From: Bog-473 sp052148295
GTDB lineage: Bacteria; Actinomycetota; Acidimicrobiia; Acidimicrobiales; RAAP-2
DNA length: 64,000 nucleotides
NCBI GenBank assembly: GCA_052148295.1
Contig: JBKQIP010000186.1
Coordinates: 1 to 64,000 of the forward strand
Reading direction: 5' to 3'
In this document: positions 43,877 through 53,034 of the stretch, in pieces
Position numbering within the stretch: position 1 is the stretch's first letter
How the letters are laid out: every line of letters begins with the position of its first letter
The notes under the pieces: generated by a model
The model's database searches: none
What the model was told of the DNA's origin: nothing
Seen by the model: the letters and a program-made list of their open reading frames with translations, nothing else
Translations under genes and position numbers: made by a program

Positions 43877-44539
43877 GTGAGCTGGATCCGAAACCTTCCC
43901 GGACCGCTGCGCCGCGGCCTGGCCCGCGTCGTCCACGGGGCCTGGGAGGCGGCGGGGGAGCTGGGTGCCGTCGGCCCCGACGACCCCCGGGGTCGCCGCT
44001 TCGGCGCCATGGGGCCCGGGGCCTGCCTGCTCTTTCCGCAGGGGGCGATCTACAACGAGCACCACATCCGCATCGGGGCGGGGACGATGGTGGGCCCCCA
44101 CACCTGCCTCACCGTGGGTATGGCGCCGGGACAGCGGATGCCCACCGATCCGGTGGTGCGCATCGGGAGCCGCTGCATCATCGGCCGCGGGTCGCACATC
44201 GTCGGTCACTGGTCGATCGAGATCGGCGACGACATCCAGACCGGCCCCTACGTCTACATCACCGACCAGAACCACACCTACGAGAACCCGCAGGAGCCGA
44301 TCGGCCGGCAGTGGCCGACCGAAGCGGCCGTGCGCATCGGGTCGGGCAGCTGGCTGGGCGCCCACGTGGTCGTCCTGCCCGGCGCCGACATCGGGGCCCA
44401 CGTCGTGGTGGCCGCCGGTGCCGTGGTGCGGGGCGTCGTGCCGGACCGCTGCGTGGTGGCGGGCGTGCCGGCCAAGATCATCCGACGCTGGGAGGAGGCC
44501 CGGGGCTGGGTCGACGTGGACCACGAAGCCGTGTCCTGA
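43877..44539 (+). CDS. Hexapeptide-repeat acyltransferase
   Basis: A 220-residue left-handed beta-helix transferase. Hexapeptide turns run through IRIGAGTMVGPHTCLTVG, VRIGSRCIIGRGSHIVGH, IEIGDDIQTGPYVYITDQ, and VRIGSGSWLGAHVVVLPG to AAGAVVRGVVPDRCVVAGVP. The active His is likely in the DQNHTYENP loop. It resembles maltose/galactoside-type O-acetyltransferases that modify sugars of surface polymers. The acceptor is unknown. GTG 43877 is leaderless by promoter position. Confidence 0.86.
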   Translation: MSWIRNLPGPLRRGLARVVHGAWEAAGELGAVGPDDPRGRRFGAMGPGACLLFPQGAIYNEHHIRIGAGTMVGPHTCLTVGMAPGQRMPTDPVVRIGSRCIIGRGSHIVGHWSIEIGDDIQTGPYVYITDQNHTYENPQEPIGRQWPTEAAVRIGSGSWLGAHVVVLPGADIGAHVVVAAGAVVRGVVPDRCVVAGVPAKIIRRWEEARGWVDVDHEAVS

Positions 44540-44580
44540 GCACCGGGGTGGGCCGGCCCGCCCGGTACCGTGAAGCCCGC

Positions 44581-45783
44581 ATGCCCGCGTCCCTCCCCCA
44601 TCTCGTGGTGCTCAGCGGTCAGGACGGACCGGGCCTGGCCGAGCGTCTGTTCACGGCCCTCGGAACCTGCCCGGTCGAGGTGCGGGACGTCGAGCAGGTG
44701 CGGGTGCACGGCCGGCTGCTGCTGTGCGTGGAGATCGACGTGGCGCGCGCCGACGACGTGGTGGTGGCGCGGGACGCCATCGTCCGCACCATCGGCGTCG
44801 CTGACATCGACGTGTCGATCAGCCCGCTGGTGGAGGCCGACGTGGCCCGGAGTGGGGAGGGCTTTCTGGTGTCGGTGCTGGCGCCCTCGATCGACGCGCC
44901 CACCCTGGCCGGCGTGAGCGGTCGCATCGCCCGCTGCCACGGCAACATCGAGCGCATCGTCCGGCTGTCGGCCTACCCCGTCACCAGCTACGAGTTCGCG
45001 GTGGCCGGGGGCGACCTGGACGAGCTCCGGCGGGCGCTGGCCGACGAGGCGGTGCGACGGGAGGTCGACATCGCGGTGCAACGGGCCGGACTGCACCGCC
45101 GCGCCAAGCACCTGATCGTGCTCGATGCCGACTCCACCCTGCTGCAGGGGGAGGTGATCGACCTGCTGGCCGAGCACGCGGGATGCGGGGCCCAGGTGGC
45201 CGCCGTGACCAGCGCCGCCATGGCGGGCGCCGTCGAGTTCGAGGCGGCGCTGCGGCAGCGGGTGCGACTGCTGCGGGGCCTGGACGAGACGGATCTCGAA
45301 ACCGTCCGCCAGGGGCTGGTCCTCACGCCGGGCGCCCGCACCCTGGTGCGCACCCTCCAGCGTCTGGGGTACGAGATCGCCGTGGTCAGCGGGGGGTTCA
45401 CCCAGGTCATCGCCCCGCTGGTGCGCCGACTGGGGATCACCCGCCTGGCGGCCAACGTGCTGGAGCTGCACGACGGGGTGCTCACCGGGGAGCTGATGGA
45501 TCCCATCGTCGACCGGGCCGCCAAGGCAGCGGCGCTCAGGCGGTTCGCCCGGGACGCCGGGGTACCCCTGGCCCACACCATCGCCGTCGGTGACGGCGCC
45601 AATGATCTCGACATGCTGGCCGCGGCCGGGCTGGGCATCGCCTTCAACGCCAAACCGGTGGTGCGCCGGGCGGCGGACACGGCGCTCAGTGTCCCCTACC
45701 TCGATGCCATCCTGTTCCTGCTGGGCATCAGCCGCCGGGACGTGGAGTCGGCCGATCGCGCCGCGCCGGTGGCCGGCTCGTGA
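44581..45783 (+). CDS. serB: Phosphoserine phosphatase with N-terminal ACT-like domains
   Basis: A 400-residue enzyme for the last step of serine synthesis. The first ~180 residues form two ACT-like regulatory modules (LVVLSGQDGPGLAERLFTAL; FLVSVLAPSIDAPTLAGVSG). The HAD phosphatase part has motif I VLDADSTLLQGE, motif II VVSGGF, and motif III/IV AVGDGANDLDML. This is the long actinobacterial SerB2 type. TACCGT lies nine bases before ATG 44581. Its stop overlaps the next start (GTGA), coupling it to the PAQR-family gene. Confidence 0.93.
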   Translation: MPASLPHLVVLSGQDGPGLAERLFTALGTCPVEVRDVEQVRVHGRLLLCVEIDVARADDVVVARDAIVRTIGVADIDVSISPLVEADVARSGEGFLVSVLAPSIDAPTLAGVSGRIARCHGNIERIVRLSAYPVTSYEFAVAGGDLDELRRALADEAVRREVDIAVQRAGLHRRAKHLIVLDADSTLLQGEVIDLLAEHAGCGAQVAAVTSAAMAGAVEFEAALRQRVRLLRGLDETDLETVRQGLVLTPGARTLVRTLQRLGYEIAVVSGGFTQVIAPLVRRLGITRLAANVLELHDGVLTGELMDPIVDRAAKAAALRRFARDAGVPLAHTIAVGDGANDLDMLAAAGLGIAFNAKPVVRRAADTALSVPYLDAILFLLGISRRDVESADRAAPVAGS

Positions 45784-46481
45784 CCGGCCGCGGCGTGGCA
45801 CCGCAGGCCGGCGCCCGGGCCGCCGAGGACCGGCCCGACCACCTCGGACCCCGACCCTTGCTGCGGGGGTGGCTCCACGTCGGCGCCTGTGTGGCCTGGC
45901 TGATCGGCGGCCCGTTCCTCATCGCCGCCGCGCCCGATGCCGGAAGCAGGGCGGCGCTCACCGTGTACGTGCTGTCCATGCTGGCCATGTTCGGCACCAG
46001 TGCGCTGTTCCACCGGATCCGCTGGTCGGCACCGGCCTGGCGTCGCATGCGGCGGGCCGACCACGCCGCCATCTTCATCGGCATCGCCGGCACCACCACG
46101 GGGCTGGCCGCCTTGGCTCTGGCCGGATGGTCCGAGGCGCTGGTCCTGAGCCTGGTCTGGAGCGGCGCCGTCATCGGCATCGTCCTGCGCCAGGTCTGGC
46201 TCGACGCGCCGCAATGGGCCGTCACCGTGCCCTACGTGGTGGTCGGCTGGTGCTCGCTGATCGTGGCCCCGCAACTGGTCCGGAGCCTGGGGTGGGGAGG
46301 CTTCGCCCTGGTGGTGACGGCCGGGGTGGCCTACTCCGTCGGTGCCGTGGTCTACGCCCGGAAGCGCCCTGATCCCTGGCCCCGGGTGTTCGGATTCCAT
46401 GAGGTGTTCCACCTCTGCACGGTGGTCGGGGCGGGCGTCTTCGCCTACGTGATCGCCGCCATCGCCCTGCCGCACGCCTGA
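45780..46481 (+). CDS. trhA: PAQR/hemolysin III family membrane protein
   Basis: A 233-residue seven-span protein. The family markers are the first-span region GWLHVGACVAWLIGGPF, the metal-binding His in GTSALFHRIRW, the MRRADHAAIFIGIAGTTT motif and the final FGFHEVFHLCTVVG with two His. Bacterial members affect membrane energetics and fluidity; the hemolysin name is historical. Translationally coupled to serB; nine bases from the convergent amidohydrolase. Confidence 0.9.
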   Translation: MTGRGVAPQAGARAAEDRPDHLGPRPLLRGWLHVGACVAWLIGGPFLIAAAPDAGSRAALTVYVLSMLAMFGTSALFHRIRWSAPAWRRMRRADHAAIFIGIAGTTTGLAALALAGWSEALVLSLVWSGAVIGIVLRQVWLDAPQWAVTVPYVVVGWCSLIVAPQLVRSLGWGGFALVVTAGVAYSVGAVVYARKRPDPWPRVFGFHEVFHLCTVVGAGVFAYVIAAIALPHA

Positions 46482-46490
46482 CCCCAGCCG

Positions 46491-47762
46491 TCAGGTCCGA
46501 TCGAGGTCGAGGTCGAGGTCGAGGTCGAGGTCGAGGTCGAGGTCGAGCATGTCGATCGCATTGCCGCGCATGATGCGGTAGACGTCGTGGTCGGAGAGAT
46601 TGCGCACCATCTGCTCGGCCACCGCCCGCGTGTGGGGCCAGGTGGAGTCGGTATGGGGGTAGTCCGTCTCGAACGTGATGCGGTCCACGCCGATGGCCTC
46701 GAGTGAATCGAGGCCGTGCTGGTCGCGGAAGAAGCAGCCGTAGACCTGGCGGTGGAAGTAGGTCGAGGGTGGTTCCCGCACCACGTCCTTGACCCCGCCC
46801 CAGGCCCGGTGCTCGCGCCACACGTCGTCGGCGCGCTCGAGGATGTACGGCAGCCAGCCGATCTGCCCTTCCGAATAGGCCAGGACCAGCGTGGGGAAGC
46901 GGATCAGCACCCCCGAGAAGAGGAAGTCGCACAGGGAGGACATGGCGTTGCCGAAGCTGAGGGTGGCGGCCACGGCGATCGGCGCGTCGGCCGACGTGGC
47001 CGGCATCTTCGACGAGGAGCCGATGTGCATGCAGACGACGGTCCCCGTCTCCTCGCAGGCCGCGAAGAAGGGGTCCCAGTGCCCGCTGTGGATGGAGGGG
47101 AGGCCCAGGTGCGGGGGGATCTCACTGAAGCAGACGGCGCGCACGCCCCGGGCCGCGTTCCGCCGCACCTCGGCCGCCGCCCCGGCGGCGTCCCAGAGCG
47201 GAATGAGGCACAGCGGGAGCAGCCGACCCCCGGAGTCGCCGCACCACTCCTCGACCATCCAGTCGTTGTAGGCCACCACGCAGGCCTCGGCCAGTTCCCG
47301 GTCCCGGGCCTCGAGAAAGGTCTGCCCGCAGAAGCGCGGGAAGGACGGAAAGCAGAGGCTGGCCTCGACCCAATTGGACTCCATGTCGTCCACCCGGGCC
47401 TTCGGGTCGTAACAGCCCGGGCGCATCTCGTCGTAGGTGATGGGCGACATGGTCATGTCGTCCCGGTCGAAGCCGACGGCGGCCACGTGCCGCTTGTTGA
47501 TGTAGACCAGGTCCTCGTACACCCAGCAATCGGCCTCGGGGCCGGCGGGGTCGAAGCTCTGACGGTAGCTGCCCCCGCCCACGTGCTCCATCTCCCCGAT
47601 GCCGCGTCGCTCCACCCTGGGACCCCGATCCCGCAGGCGGGCCGGGAGCCAGGTCCGCCACAGATGGGCCGGTTCGACGACGTGATCGTCGACGCTGATG
47701 ATCCGGGGCAGGGGAGTGGTGCTGCCCAGTCGGGCCGTGGTGTCGTCCATGCGGTCCATCAT
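46491..47762 (-). CDS. Amidohydrolase family protein with an (LD)n C-terminal tail
   Basis: A 423-residue amidohydrolase_2 protein. The start SVDDHVVEPAHLWRTWLP supplies the metal-site region. TVVCMHIGSS and the closing FETDYPHTDSTWPH give further ligands and the Asp. The enzyme part ends at NAIDML; a tail of alternating Leu-Asp (about 16 residues) is encoded by the tandem hexamer at 46501-46547. It is coupled to the LLM oxidoreductase gene by an ATGA overlap at 47759-47762. The substrate is likely a cyclic or aromatic acid, inferred from the ECH/LLM neighbours. Confidence 0.87.
   Translation of the reverse strand: MMDRMDDTTARLGSTTPLPRIISVDDHVVEPAHLWRTWLPARLRDRGPRVERRGIGEMEHVGGGSYRQSFDPAGPEADCWVYEDLVYINKRHVAAVGFDRDDMTMSPITYDEMRPGCYDPKARVDDMESNWVEASLCFPSFPRFCGQTFLEARDRELAEACVVAYNDWMVEEWCGDSGGRLLPLCLIPLWDAAGAAAEVRRNAARGVRAVCFSEIPPHLGLPSIHSGHWDPFFAACEETGTVVCMHIGSSSKMPATSADAPIAVAATLSFGNAMSSLCDFLFSGVLIRFPTLVLAYSEGQIGWLPYILERADDVWREHRAWGGVKDVVREPPSTYFHRQVYGCFFRDQHGLDSLEAIGVDRITFETDYPHTDSTWPHTRAVAEQMVRNLSDHDVYRIMRGNAIDMLDLDLDLDLDLDLDLDRT
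46501..46547 (+). repeat. Hexamer microsatellite, TCGAGG x 7.8
   Basis: Seven perfect TCGAGG copies followed by TCGAG. It encodes Leu-Asp repeats at the C-terminus of the minus-strand amidohydrolase. Gain or loss of units keeps the frame. Confidence 0.97.
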
Positions 47763-48628
47763 TCCCGCTCACCGGGACCCAGCGCGGCGGCCACGCCCAC
47801 CAGGGGGGCCAGCGACTCCAGTTGGGCCCGCACCTCGTCGTCGGGGCCGGTGCGCACGCGCACCACGACCTCGTCGATGCCGAGGCCGGCGTAGTGCTCG
47901 AGCTTGCCTTCGTCGGCCAGGATCCCGAAGGGGACCACCGAGAGCGAGGCCGGGTCCCGTCCGGCCCGCTCGGCCAGGTGGTGCAGGCGGGGAATGGCCT
48001 CCCCCAGCCCGCTGCCCCCGATCGGCATCCAGCCGTCGGCGTAGTCGGCCACCGCGCCGAGGACGGCGTCACCGGCGCCACCGCCGATGAGGGTCCGCAC
48101 GCGCGGCTGTTGCACCGGCTTGGGCCAGGCCCAGGCCGGGGGCAGGTCGACGAGCTCGCCGTGGAACTCGGCCCGCTCCTCCGACCACAGGGCCTGCATG
48201 CAGAGCAGGTGCTCCCGCACCAGGGCACGGCGCCGAGCGAACACGACGCCGTGGTCCTCGGCCTCGGCCCGGTTCCACCCGAAGCCGAGGCCGAGCGTGA
48301 ACCGGCCCCCGGAGAGGTGGTCGAGGGTGGCGATCTGCTTGGCCAGCACGATCGGGTCGTGCTGCGCCGCCAGCAGGATGCCGGTGCCCAGGCCGAGATG
48401 GGTGGTCGTCTCCACGGCGGAGGAGAGCGCCACCAGCGGGGAGAGCCCACGGCGGTAGTCACTGAGGCGCACGCCCTCCACCAGGGCCGGCGGGACGTCG
48501 GCCCGGAGCGGCAAGTGCGTGTGCTCGGGCAGGTAGAGCGCGGCGAAACCGTGCTCCTCGAGGGCCCGGGCCAGCGTCCCGGGTCGCATGTCTCGATCGG
48601 TGAGGAAGACGGTGACCCCCAGGCGCAT
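47759..48628 (-). CDS. LLM-class (F420-dependent type) oxidoreductase
   Basis: A 289-residue luciferase-like barrel. MRLGVTVFLTDRDMRPG, LYLPEHTHLP, HLGLGTGILLAAQHDPIVLA and LDHLSGGRFTLGLGFGWNRAE are the standard motifs of the F420/FMN monooxygenase family. In actinobacteria such enzymes usually use F420. The substrate is unknown. Transcribed after an enoyl-CoA hydratase-like gene (5-bp gap) and coupled to the amidohydrolase, so the three probably form one catabolic operon. Confidence 0.9.
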   Translation of the reverse strand: MRLGVTVFLTDRDMRPGTLARALEEHGFAALYLPEHTHLPLRADVPPALVEGVRLSDYRRGLSPLVALSSAVETTTHLGLGTGILLAAQHDPIVLAKQIATLDHLSGGRFTLGLGFGWNRAEAEDHGVVFARRRALVREHLLCMQALWSEERAEFHGELVDLPPAWAWPKPVQQPRVRTLIGGGAGDAVLGAVADYADGWMPIGGSGLGEAIPRLHHLAERAGRDPASLSVVPFGILADEGKLEHYAGLGIDEVVVRVRTGPDDEVRAQLESLAPLVGVAAALGPGERE

Positions 48629-48633
48629 GGCGG

Positions 48634-49431
48634 CTATGCACGCGCCCGGGTCGCGAACTCGCCCAGGGTCCCGCCCGCAACGGCTTGGCCCAGCAACCCG
48701 GAGAATGCCGCCTGCTCCCGGCGGTTGGCCTCGTGCACCAGGTCGTGCTGCCCGGCCCGCATGAGGGCAATGGCGGCCCGGGTGGCGGCCCGCGGGTGGG
48801 CGGCGATACGAGCGGCCAGGGCGACCGTCTCGTCCAGCGTGGTGCCGGGGGCACAGGCCCGGAGGGCCAGCCCGAGGTCGACCGCCTCCGGGGCGTTGAC
48901 CCAGTCCGACGTGAGCAGGATGCGGGCGGCCTGCTGCCAGCCCATGCGAGCCGGGAAGAGCACGCTGCTGGCGGCCTCGGGGGGGACGCCCAGCTCGGCA
49001 AAGGGCACCCGCAGTCGGGCCGAGGCGTCCACCAGGACCAGGTCGCAGTGGGCCAGCATGGTGAACCCCAACCCGACCGCTACGCCGTTGACCGCGGCCA
49101 ACAGGGGCACCGAGAGCCCGGTCAGGGCGTCGAGCAGCCCCGGGAAGCCCTGTCCGGCGCCCTCGACGGCGTTGCCGGTGGCGATGGCTGCCATCTCGAC
49201 CAGATCCTGTCCCGAGGTGAAGGCACTGCCCCGGCCGGTGAGGACGGCGGCGCCCACCGTCTCGTCCCCGTCGGCCTCGACCAGTGCCTCGGTCACCTGG
49301 CGGTACATGTCCGTGTCGAAGGCGTTGCGGACCTCGGGTCGGTTGAAGGCGATCACCCGGACGCCCTCGGGCCGGTGCTCGATCTCCACCCGGCTCGCCC
49401 CCGCCGCTCCGGCGCGGTCGTCCGTGCTCAT
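48634..49431 (-). CDS. Enoyl-CoA hydratase/isomerase family protein
   Basis: A 265-residue crotonase. The oxyanion-hole strands are GRGSAFTSGQDLVEMA and NGVAVGLGFTMLAHCDLVL. The second catalytic Glu position is in FAELGVPPEA, so a hydratase or isomerase is possible. The CoA-binding face is preserved. AGGGAGG precedes ATG 49431. First gene of the ECH-LLM-amidohydrolase operon. Exact substrate not determinable. Confidence 0.9.
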   Translation of the reverse strand: MSTDDRAGAAGASRVEIEHRPEGVRVIAFNRPEVRNAFDTDMYRQVTEALVEADGDETVGAAVLTGRGSAFTSGQDLVEMAAIATGNAVEGAGQGFPGLLDALTGLSVPLLAAVNGVAVGLGFTMLAHCDLVLVDASARLRVPFAELGVPPEAASSVLFPARMGWQQAARILLTSDWVNAPEAVDLGLALRACAPGTTLDETVALAARIAAHPRAATRAAIALMRAGQHDLVHEANRREQAAFSGLLGQAVAGGTLGEFATRARA

Positions 49432-49521
49432 TGCTCGCCCTCCCTCGGCGCCGCCCGGTCGTCGGGGGCGCTCACGGCCCTCCCGCCCCGGCCGTCGCTT
49501 CCCGATGCTCCACCCGTCGGG

Positions 49522-50349
49522 TCACCGCGCGTCTCCCTTCTGCTGCCTCGATGCTCGTTGCCCCCGAAGGAGACGACCGGGCCGCACCGACCATACCGAC
49601 CCCGGGGGCGCCGGGGCTGCATCGTCGAGAGGAGTCTGGCCGGGCCCCGTCTCCGGCCCCGGATGGGGCGGGAAGGTGGCGGCGATCCGTCGGGCCAGCA
49701 GGCGGATCGCTACGTCGCCCTGGCCCCCCGGCTTCGCCAGCGCCCCGGCCAGCCGCCGGGGCCCGGTGACCGTGACGCCGTCAATGGTGAAGGGCCGGGC
49801 CAGCGGGCCCCAGTCGGCGTCGGTGAAGCAGAGGGCGGCGTGCATCGGGACGCCCGCCCCGGTCACCCGCCGCACGTGTGCCGCCTGCCGGGCGACGGCG
49901 GGAATCAGCGCCGTGCGGTCTCGCCCGTTGACCACCAGGGCCGCCCCGGGCCGCCGCCATCCCCCGCCGGAGCCGCGCTGTACCCGGCCCCGGTACCGTT
50001 TGGTGTCGATGACCCAGACCCCGGAGGCCACGATGGCGATGTGGTCGATGTTCCCGCGGCGGCCCGGAACGGCACGATCGTGCAACACCACTCCGCTGGG
50101 GCCGACGGCACGATCGAGGCGGCCCCCGACGCGGACCTCGCCTCGGCTGCCGCGGTCCCAGGCCGACGTGGACGGCCGCTCACCGCCCAGCCACCGGACG
50201 ACCCGGCCGAGCCCGCGCCCGAAGAGATCCCGTCGCCGCTGGTCGTCGGCCGCTCGGCGGCGCTCGTACTCCGCCCGGGCCGATGCCCCCGGCCGGCCGC
50301 GGTCGATGGGCCCGGGGGGATCGTCCCCGGGCCACCGGTCCTGCCGCAT
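49522..50349 (-). CDS. NERD (nuclease-related) domain protein
   Basis: A 275-residue protein. An Arg-rich N-terminus (ARAEYERRRAADDQRRRDL) precedes the NERD domain with GNIDHIAIVASGVWVIDTKR, which keeps the Asp and the D/T-K pair of the PD-(D/E)XK-like core. It may bind or cut nucleic acid; activity is unproven for the family. No membrane segment. AAGGAAGG stands before ATG 50349, and a 14-bp tandem duplication lies just upstream. Confidence 0.83.
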   Translation of the reverse strand: MRQDRWPGDDPPGPIDRGRPGASARAEYERRRAADDQRRRDLFGRGLGRVVRWLGGERPSTSAWDRGSRGEVRVGGRLDRAVGPSGVVLHDRAVPGRRGNIDHIAIVASGVWVIDTKRYRGRVQRGSGGGWRRPGAALVVNGRDRTALIPAVARQAAHVRRVTGAGVPMHAALCFTDADWGPLARPFTIDGVTVTGPRRLAGALAKPGGQGDVAIRLLARRIAATFPPHPGPETGPGQTPLDDAAPAPPGSVWSVRPGRLLRGQRASRQQKGDAR

Positions 50350-50361
50350 CGATCCTTCCTT

Positions 50362-50389
50362 CCCTTATCGCTTTGCCCTTATCGCTTTG
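50362..50389 (-). repeat. Perfect 14-bp tandem duplication in the NERD gene promoter region
   Basis: CCCTTATCGCTTTG occurs twice in direct succession (50362-50375, 50376-50389). On the minus strand each copy presents GCGATAAGG, containing a GATAAG hexamer, 13 and 27 bases before the ATG. It may duplicate a -10 element or operator. Confidence 0.8.
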
Positions 50390-50452
50390 CACCGCAGGCC
50401 CGAAGCGGACGTTAGGTTTCCGGTGTGACATCCGCGGCCGAAGGGAGGCGCC

Positions 50453-51346
50453 GTGCCGCCTGACGACGGCGGGAGGGAGCTGGTGCTCCCCACCCATCAT
50501 GTGCACCGGATGGGGAACGGGCGGCGGGTGGGGTACGCCCTCTACGGCGACCCCGAGGGGTTCCCGGTGGTCAACTGTCACGGGGGGTTGTTGAGCCGCA
50601 ACGACGTCGCGCCCCATCATGGCGAGGCCGTTCGGCTGGGCGTCCGCTTGATCTCGATCGACCGACCCGGCGTCGCCCTGTCCGATCGTGACAGCGGGCA
50701 CGCCATGTGCGACTGGGTGGCCAACGACCTGGTCTCGCTGCTGGCCGAGCTCGGGGTGGATCGGTTCTCGGTCATGGGCTGGTCGCTCGGCGGGCAGTAC
50801 GCGGTGGCGACGGCGTCCGTCCTGCCCGAGCGGGTGGTACGGGTGGCCACCCTGGCGGGATGTCCCCCGCTGGACCCGGCCGGCCGACGGGCCGACCTGA
50901 ACCCCCTCGATCGGCACCTCGCCGCGCTGAGCACGGGGCGTCCCGGCGCGGCGCGCCTGGCCTTCGGGGTGATGCACGCAGCCGCCCGTTACGCGCCCGC
51001 ACTGGTCACCCGGGTGGTCTGCGCCAACCTGCCCCCGCACGAGGCGGCCGCCGTCCGTTCCGAGGAGGGATGGTTCCCGCGGACCATGGAAGAGGGGGTG
51101 CGCAACGGCCTCGGGATGGTCGACGAGTACCGGGCCATGGTCGCCCCGTGGGGGTTCGACCCGGCCAGCGTCACCGTGCCGGTCGACGTGCACCAGGGGA
51201 GCGCGGACAAGCTGGTCCCGGAGTCGTGGGGCCGTCAATTGGCCGACCTGCTGGGCAACGCCACCTTCCATCTCCATCCCGGTGACGGGCACCTGTTCGC
51301 GCTGACCAGGCGGGCCGACGTGCTGTCGACCTTGCGGGAGGCCTGA
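50453..51346 (+). CDS. Alpha/beta hydrolase
   Basis: A 297-residue hydrolase. NCHGGLLSRNDV is the oxyanion strand; the nucleophile elbow is GWSLGG; the Asp lies near HQGSADKLVP; the His in PGDGHLFAL. All three catalytic positions are present. No signal peptide. AAGGGAGG precedes GTG 50453. Divergent from the NERD gene. Substrate unknown. Confidence 0.87.
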   Translation: MPPDDGGRELVLPTHHVHRMGNGRRVGYALYGDPEGFPVVNCHGGLLSRNDVAPHHGEAVRLGVRLISIDRPGVALSDRDSGHAMCDWVANDLVSLLAELGVDRFSVMGWSLGGQYAVATASVLPERVVRVATLAGCPPLDPAGRRADLNPLDRHLAALSTGRPGAARLAFGVMHAAARYAPALVTRVVCANLPPHEAAAVRSEEGWFPRTMEEGVRNGLGMVDEYRAMVAPWGFDPASVTVPVDVHQGSADKLVPESWGRQLADLLGNATFHLHPGDGHLFALTRRADVLSTLREA

Positions 51347-51403
51347 GCCCGCTCCACCCCGGCGCGACGCAGGATGCGGCGTGCCGCGTGCCACGCTGAT
51401 CCG

Positions 51404-52933
51404 GTGCGGCATCGCTTCCCGTCCGCGTTCGGGCGCCGTCTGGTGGCCGTCCCGGCGCTCGCCCTCCTGCTGGCCGGTTGCGCCACCGGTACGGGCGCAC
51501 CGCCGCGCGCCGCCCCGGACCGGGTGCCCTCCACGACCCGGGCCACCAGCACCACGGTCCCCTCCACCGTGCCGGTCGCCCCGATCGCCTGGACGCCGTG
51601 CAACGGTGACCTCCAGTGCGGGACCCTGACCGTCCCCTTGGACTACGCCCGGCCCCAGGGCCCGACGATCGGCATCGCCCTGGAGCGCCACCTGGCCGAG
51701 GACCCGGCACAGCGGATCGGCTCGCTGGTCATCAACCCCGGTGGTCCGGGAGTGTCGGGGATCGACGACTTCGCCAACGAGCTCAGCGCCCTCACCCCCC
51801 TGCTGCTGGACGACTTCGACATCGTGACCTTCGACCCGCGAGGGGTGCAGCGCAGCGATCCCGTGACCTGCGGGGGGTCGCCCACGGCTCCGCCGGGCAA
51901 TCTCCCCGACCCGGTGCCCCAGACCGCCGCGGCGCAGAAGGCCCTCTTCGCCGGCTTGCGCCAATTCGGGGCCGACTGCAAGAAGGCCAGCGGGGCCATC
52001 CTGCCCTTCGTCGGCACCGTCGACGTGGCGCGCGATCTGGAGCGGCTGCGCATCGCGCTCGGGGACAGCGGCCTCACCTTCATGGGGCAGTCCTACGGGA
52101 CGCTGATCGGTGAAGAGTACGCCGCCCTGTATCCCACCCACGTGCGGGCCATGGTGCTCGACAGCGTCATCGACCCGGCCCTGGGCGACGGGGTGTTCAC
52201 CCTGGGCCAGGCCGAGGGGTTCGAGGCCGAGCTGGGTGCGTTCTTCGCCTGGTGTGCCACCACCGACGCTTGTCCATGGCAGACGACGGCCGATCCGACC
52301 GCCGCCGTCCTGGCCCTGCTGGCGCAGTCCCGCACCAGCCCCGCACCCGCCGGAAGCGGGCGGACCGCCGGCCCGGGTGAGCTGTACAACGCGCTGCTCG
52401 ACGGGCTGTACTCGTCGACGGACTGGCCCACGCTGGGCGACGCCCTGGCGGCCGATGCCCAGGGCAACGGTGCGCCCGTGGTGGCCATGTCGAACGACTA
52501 CGTCGCCGACGGCTCGACCAACGGGGCCGACGCCGCCGAGGCGATCTACTGCCTCGACCACCCGGTCTCCAAGGACCTGCACACCTTCGCCGCGCTGGCC
52601 GGGCACGACGGCGCCATGGCCCCGGTCTTCGGCCCGCTGCTGGCCTGGGGCCAAGCGGCCTGCGCCGTCTGGCCCGAGGCTCCGACCCGGACACCCGGTC
52701 CCGTAGTGGCCCCGGGAACTCCACCCATACTGGTGATCGGGACCACCAACGACCCGGCCACTCCCTACGCCTGGGCGGTGAGCGTGGCCCACCAGCTCAG
52801 TCACGGGGTGCTGCTGACCAGAGAGGGCGACGGTCACGTGGCCTACTTCTACAGTGCGTGCGTCCGGGCCTACGTGCAGACGTACCTGCTCGGCGGCGGC
52901 GCGCCACCGGCGGGCACCGTGTGCACCTCGTGA
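51404..52933 (+). CDS. Secreted TAP-like alpha/beta hydrolase lipoprotein (tripeptidyl aminopeptidase type)
   Basis: A 509-residue exported hydrolase. The signal peptide (RRLVAVPALALLLAGC) ends in lipobox LAGC, followed by a Thr-rich linker. PLDYARPQGPTIGIALERH, NPGGPGVSG, the nucleophile FMGQSYGT and the C-terminal GTTNDPATPYAWA (Asp) with EGDGH (His) match the SlpD/TAP peptidase group, which trims peptides outside the cell. GTG 51404 gives a normal-length signal peptide; ATG 51374 adds ten residues. Confidence 0.87.
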   Translation: MRHRFPSAFGRRLVAVPALALLLAGCATGTGAPPRAAPDRVPSTTRATSTTVPSTVPVAPIAWTPCNGDLQCGTLTVPLDYARPQGPTIGIALERHLAEDPAQRIGSLVINPGGPGVSGIDDFANELSALTPLLLDDFDIVTFDPRGVQRSDPVTCGGSPTAPPGNLPDPVPQTAAAQKALFAGLRQFGADCKKASGAILPFVGTVDVARDLERLRIALGDSGLTFMGQSYGTLIGEEYAALYPTHVRAMVLDSVIDPALGDGVFTLGQAEGFEAELGAFFAWCATTDACPWQTTADPTAAVLALLAQSRTSPAPAGSGRTAGPGELYNALLDGLYSSTDWPTLGDALAADAQGNGAPVVAMSNDYVADGSTNGADAAEAIYCLDHPVSKDLHTFAALAGHDGAMAPVFGPLLAWGQAACAVWPEAPTRTPGPVVAPGTPPILVIGTTNDPATPYAWAVSVAHQLSHGVLLTREGDGHVAYFYSACVRAYVQTYLLGGGAPPAGTVCTS

Positions 52934-53034
52934 GCGCGGTCGCGGTGTCCCGGTCCCACCCGGCCGACGGCAGCCCCGGAGAGGGCCGCGCCATAGTGTG
53001 CACTGCGACGGACCCTGAACAAGAGGAGAGATCG

